DNA from: an uncultured bacterium
GTDB taxonomy: Bacteria > Fidelibacterota > Marinisomatia > Marinisomatales > UBA1611
Assembly: GCA_938092125.1 (NCBI GenBank)
Contig: CALKMQ010000177.1
Location: forward strand, 1-8,198
Reading direction: 5' to 3'
DNA length: 8,198 nucleotides
The notes under the pieces were generated by a model. It saw nothing but the letters and a program-made list of their open reading frames with translations, made no database searches and was not told the DNA's origin. The position numbers were made by a program, and so were the translations under genes. Below are positions 6,429-8,198 of this stretch, piece after piece. Position 1 is the first letter of the stretch, and the number at the start of each line of letters is the position of its first letter.

Positions 6429-7160
6429 ATGGAAATAATATCTAAACTATTTAAGATTCGCACTTTATTTTTGTCCTCAGTGACAATGTTTATTGCTCTT
6501 TTATTTTCAAGCTGTGAAGAGCAGATTGATGATCTTTGGGATGCTGACGGTGACTCTCAAGCGACAAACCCAATAATTGGTGATTGGTACGCTGATTCTA
6601 TTAACTCTTTTTCTAGTTGTGTAAAAACAGAAGATAGCACTTCAAATGTTCTTGCTGATTCCTATATAGATAACTATAATCTTTGGTTATTGTCCGACGG
6701 GAGTTTGCAATTGTTTTTTGATCAAAGCGTAAATCTTAAATATGAGTGCGAGGACTATTATGGCACATGGAGCAATAGCGAAGGTTGTAGTGACTCTTAT
6801 TACGAATATTACGATTATACTCCTATAGAGTTTTGCAATAACTACTATGAGCATAATCAATATAATATTGAGACGACTGAATGTAGCCAAAGTGCGGCAA
6901 TAACGGGAACCTGGACATCTAATGAGACGAACTCAACCGTTACTGTAAAAATGGATTCTGTATGCGTGAACTCTTTTGATAATCCTTCATATATTACTGA
7001 TCCTGATGCTTGCAATAGCCTTGAGTATGGCAACTTTAAATCAACAATCGAAAGAACATTTACATATTCTATTGACAATGTGAGTGGAAATGTGAATCTA
7101 GAGGGATCTTGGTTTAATACCGATTCTTCTTGCGTCAGTCTTTATATGTCGTTGCAATAA
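6429..7160 (+). CDS. Cysteine-rich lipoprotein with repeated G-x-W motifs, function unknown
   Basis: The N-terminus is a lipoprotein signal: basic residues (Lys6, Lys9, Arg11), a hydrophobic core, then LFSSC with Cys29 as the likely lipidated residue. Phe at -3 is not the usual Leu, so the lipobox is acceptable rather than perfect. An acidic linker follows (DDLWDADGDSQ, 34-44), with a DxDGD run like those in calcium-binding linkers. The rest is Tyr/Ser/Asn/Asp-rich and probably beta-stranded, with four G-x-W motifs: GDW 51-53, GTW 112-114, GTW 160-162, GSW 226-228. G-x-W is a hallmark at the start of lipocalin-like barrels, but no full lipocalin pattern is evident. Eight further cysteines (64, 107, 120, 136, 152, 179, 195, 235) are an even number, which suits disulfides in an exported protein. 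The gene has its own Shine-Dalgarno site and terminator, so it is probably monocistronic. Confidence 0.85.
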   Translation: MEIISKLFKIRTLFLSSVTMFIALLFSSCEEQIDDLWDADGDSQATNPIIGDWYADSINSFSSCVKTEDSTSNVLADSYIDNYNLWLLSDGSLQLFFDQSVNLKYECEDYYGTWSNSEGCSDSYYEYYDYTPIEFCNNYYEHNQYNIETTECSQSAAITGTWTSNETNSTVTVKMDSVCVNSFDNPSYITDPDACNSLEYGNFKSTIERTFTYSIDNVSGNVNLEGSWFNTDSSCVSLYMSLQ

Positions 7161-7180
7161 ATATTAAATTTTTTCTAATT

Positions 7181-7208
7181 AAATCCCTGCTTTGCGGGGA
7201 TTTTTTTT
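7181..7208 (+). terminator. Rho-independent terminator of the lipoprotein gene
   Basis: AAATCCCTGC (7181-7190), the loop TTT, then GCGGGGATTT (7194-7203) form a 10-bp stem with one U-G wobble (7188/7196). Eight T follow from 7201 to 7208. It sits 20 bases after the lipoprotein stop and is the only GC-rich hairpin plus T-tract in the window. Confidence 0.92.
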
Positions 7209-7216
7209 AGCATATA

Positions 7217-8158
7217 TTGTATAATATTTTTTTTATAGCATTTTTTGTTTTTATAGAAGCTTTGTTTTGTATTGACATAGGTTGGAAAAAGAATGTCATT
7301 GATAATAAAATATTAACGTTAAAAAAAGTTAGTTCTAATGAAGAGAGGGTTATCTCGGCTCGAGTCAGAGGTGAGTTAACAATTTTTATAAATGGTGATG
7401 AACTTAGCCTTATAATCAATTGGGGTGAATTTGCTAATACTTCAAATGCAAATATTTATTATAACTTAGATAATTATGGTTTTTACGAAGGTAATTGGCC
7501 CATGTCAAAAGATGGTAAGAATTCTTATTGTCCTAATCCTGAATTACTTTTGAAGGAAATCTTAACTGAGGATACTTTGATAGTTGGTTTAAGACCAAAA
7601 AATAATAATGAAATACGATATATTTTTGACATATCAGAAATAAATAAAATTGTTTATGAAAATATTGAATTTTTTAATTCATTATCTAGTTTATTGATTT
7701 CTCCATTTAATTATCAAAAATTTCCAGATAAAAACAGTTTAATTCTATTTTATAATGACCAAATTAAGCTTGAGCGTGACACTCGTATGCTTCAAGACAA
7801 TTTAAAAGATAATGATAGGTATTTTTTCAATCCCATTTGGTTTATGAAAAGTTTAAGTAAAAACTATCAATTAGAAGCCTCGGATGGAATTTTATTTTTT
7901 TTCAATAGGTGGTTAAAAAAAACCGGCACTCTTTTTACTAAAAAGGATATTAGAGTAGTGAGGTTTTTAAATAGAAACCCTGTAATTATTCCATATGATA
8001 CTATTTATGACGTAAACCTTAAAGGAAACAGTATTTTAGGTTATAGAATCAATATAAATAACAAATACTTGACTACTTTTACCTCATCAAACAAGAATCA
8101 AGTACAAAACATAGTATTATTTTTAAAAAACAGAATAAAATTTAATTTTAATAGTTAG
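7217..8158 (+). CDS. Exported or membrane-tethered 313-aa protein, tentative TagO/VasI-like and PH-like domains, TTG start
   Basis: Residues 1-18 (MYNIFFIAFFVFIEALFC) are a hydrophobic signal or anchor, unusual in having no positive residue before the core. The stretch about 45-145 has beta strands, then MSKDGKNSYCPNPELLLKEI, then DTLIVGLRPKNNNEIRYIFD. This order (W...S.D, N/P, a helix, then D.L.V...P......FD.S) recalls exported domains such as the TagO/VasI accessory proteins of type VI secretion, but it is remembered pattern similarity only. Residues about 225-308 (GILFFF...TGTLFTKKDIRVVRF, IPYDTIYDV, YLTTF, C-terminal helix) resemble a bacterial PH-like domain. The first possible start is TTG 7217: a stop lies at 7208-7210 and the first in-frame ATG (7502) would delete the N-terminal third. 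No Shine-Dalgarno is seen. The exact start is uncertain; the coding region is convincing. Confidence 0.82.
   Translation: MYNIFFIAFFVFIEALFCIDIGWKKNVIDNKILTLKKVSSNEERVISARVRGELTIFINGDELSLIINWGEFANTSNANIYYNLDNYGFYEGNWPMSKDGKNSYCPNPELLLKEILTEDTLIVGLRPKNNNEIRYIFDISEINKIVYENIEFFNSLSSLLISPFNYQKFPDKNSLILFYNDQIKLERDTRMLQDNLKDNDRYFFNPIWFMKSLSKNYQLEASDGILFFFNRWLKKTGTLFTKKDIRVVRFLNRNPVIIPYDTIYDVNLKGNSILGYRININNKYLTTFTSSNKNQVQNIVLFLKNRIKFNFNS
7220..7225 (+). promoter_or_regulatory. Perfect TATAAT overlapping the 5' end of the 313-aa gene
   Basis: TATAAT occurs at 7220-7225, immediately after the TTG at 7217. A -35 at normal spacing would fall in the terminator stem or T-run, and none is seen. If it were the real -10, transcription would start near 7232 and the TTG at 7217 could not be used; the next in-frame near-cognate start, TTG 7262, would remove the hydrophobic segment. 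It may be a chance AT match. Confidence 0.2.
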
Positions 8159-8162
8159 GAGG
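8157..8162 (+). promoter_or_regulatory. Perfect Shine-Dalgarno site overlapping a stop codon
   Basis: AGGAGG begins on the last two bases of the TAG (8156-8158) that ends the 313-aa gene. It is the strongest anti-16S match in the window and lies nine bases before a TTG at 8172. This arrangement points to a translationally coupled downstream gene. Confidence 0.6.
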
Positions 8163-8171
8163 TTTTACCTT

Positions 8172-8198
8172 TTGATAAGAAATAAATATCACATTCAA
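8172..8198 (+). CDS. Probable start of a downstream gene, TTG start, 3' truncated by the window
   Basis: TTG at 8172 opens a frame (M)IRNKYHIQ that stays open to the last base. Support comes from the perfect AGGAGG nine bases upstream and from the tight 13-base gap to the previous stop; there is no ATG in the remaining bases. Only nine codons are visible, so nothing can be said of the product. The real start could instead be an ATG beyond the window edge, although the Shine-Dalgarno spacing argues against that. It is probably co-transcribed with the 313-aa gene. Confidence 0.45.

Noticed and set aside
6687..7078. Two overlapping minus-strand frames under the lipoprotein gene
   Set aside because: They overlap each other and a + strand gene with a good Shine-Dalgarno site, lipoprotein signal and terminator; hydrophobicity is a by-product of the opposite strand's codons.
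7207..7419. Minus-strand frame over the terminator and the 5' end of the 313-aa gene
   Set aside because: Ends on the terminator region and has no start signals; the + strand frame is far longer and structured.
1..8198. tRNA genes, CRISPR arrays, insertion sequences or phage genes
   Set aside because: No cloverleaf-like segment, spaced direct repeats, transposase or integrase motifs, or terminal inverted repeats were seen in either strand; gaps between genes are too short to hold them.

Overview
This is a low-GC (roughly 30% by eye), gene-dense window with every gene on the + strand. The organism is probably a member of the FCB superphylum, for example Candidatus Marinimicrobia (SAR406), Ignavibacteria or a Bacteroidota relative. 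The main evidence is that both secreted enzymes end in a type IX secretion (T9SS) type A / FlgD-like sorting domain with the 'NYPNPFN' signature and a terminal KM(I/V)xLK. That signature is typical of those lineages. Most genes lack a Shine-Dalgarno site, which also fits. The exact phylum is an inference.

Region 1 (about 2-5241) is a polysaccharide-degradation pair. It starts with the 3' part of a very large modular GH81 endo-beta-1,3-glucanase: GH81, Ig-like, CBM6, PKD/K319-like, Ig-like, a probable beta-1,3-glucan-binding CBM56-like module and the sorting domain. Its 5' end lies outside the window. A complete GH18 chitinase follows, with a signal peptide, a catalytic domain containing DGVDIDWE, and the sorting domain. 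Together they would attack beta-1,3-glucan and chitin. That polymer combination occurs in fungal walls and in diatom material (chrysolaminarin plus chitin fibres). AT-only perfect hairpins lie downstream of both genes.

Region 2 (5251-6327) is a compact group of three genes I do not recognise: a 68-aa membrane protein with a cationic amphipathic tail, a 52-aa single-span membrane protein that is easily missed because of its size, and a 227-aa cytoplasmic protein. The last two are separated by one base, so they are probably one transcription unit.

Region 3 (6429-8198) starts with a cysteine-rich lipoprotein that has a good Shine-Dalgarno site. It ends at the only textbook Rho-independent terminator in the window (7181-7208). 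A 313-aa exported or membrane-tethered protein with no usable ATG begins at a TTG eight bases after the terminator's T-run. Its middle part faintly resembles T6SS-accessory TagO/VasI-type domains and its C-terminus resembles a bacterial PH domain. A further gene probably starts at TTG 8172, behind a perfect AGGAGG that overlaps the preceding stop codon, and runs off the window.

No tRNA, rRNA, CRISPR array, insertion sequence or integrase was seen. No gene-free stretch exceeds about 110 bases once the small ORFs are counted.
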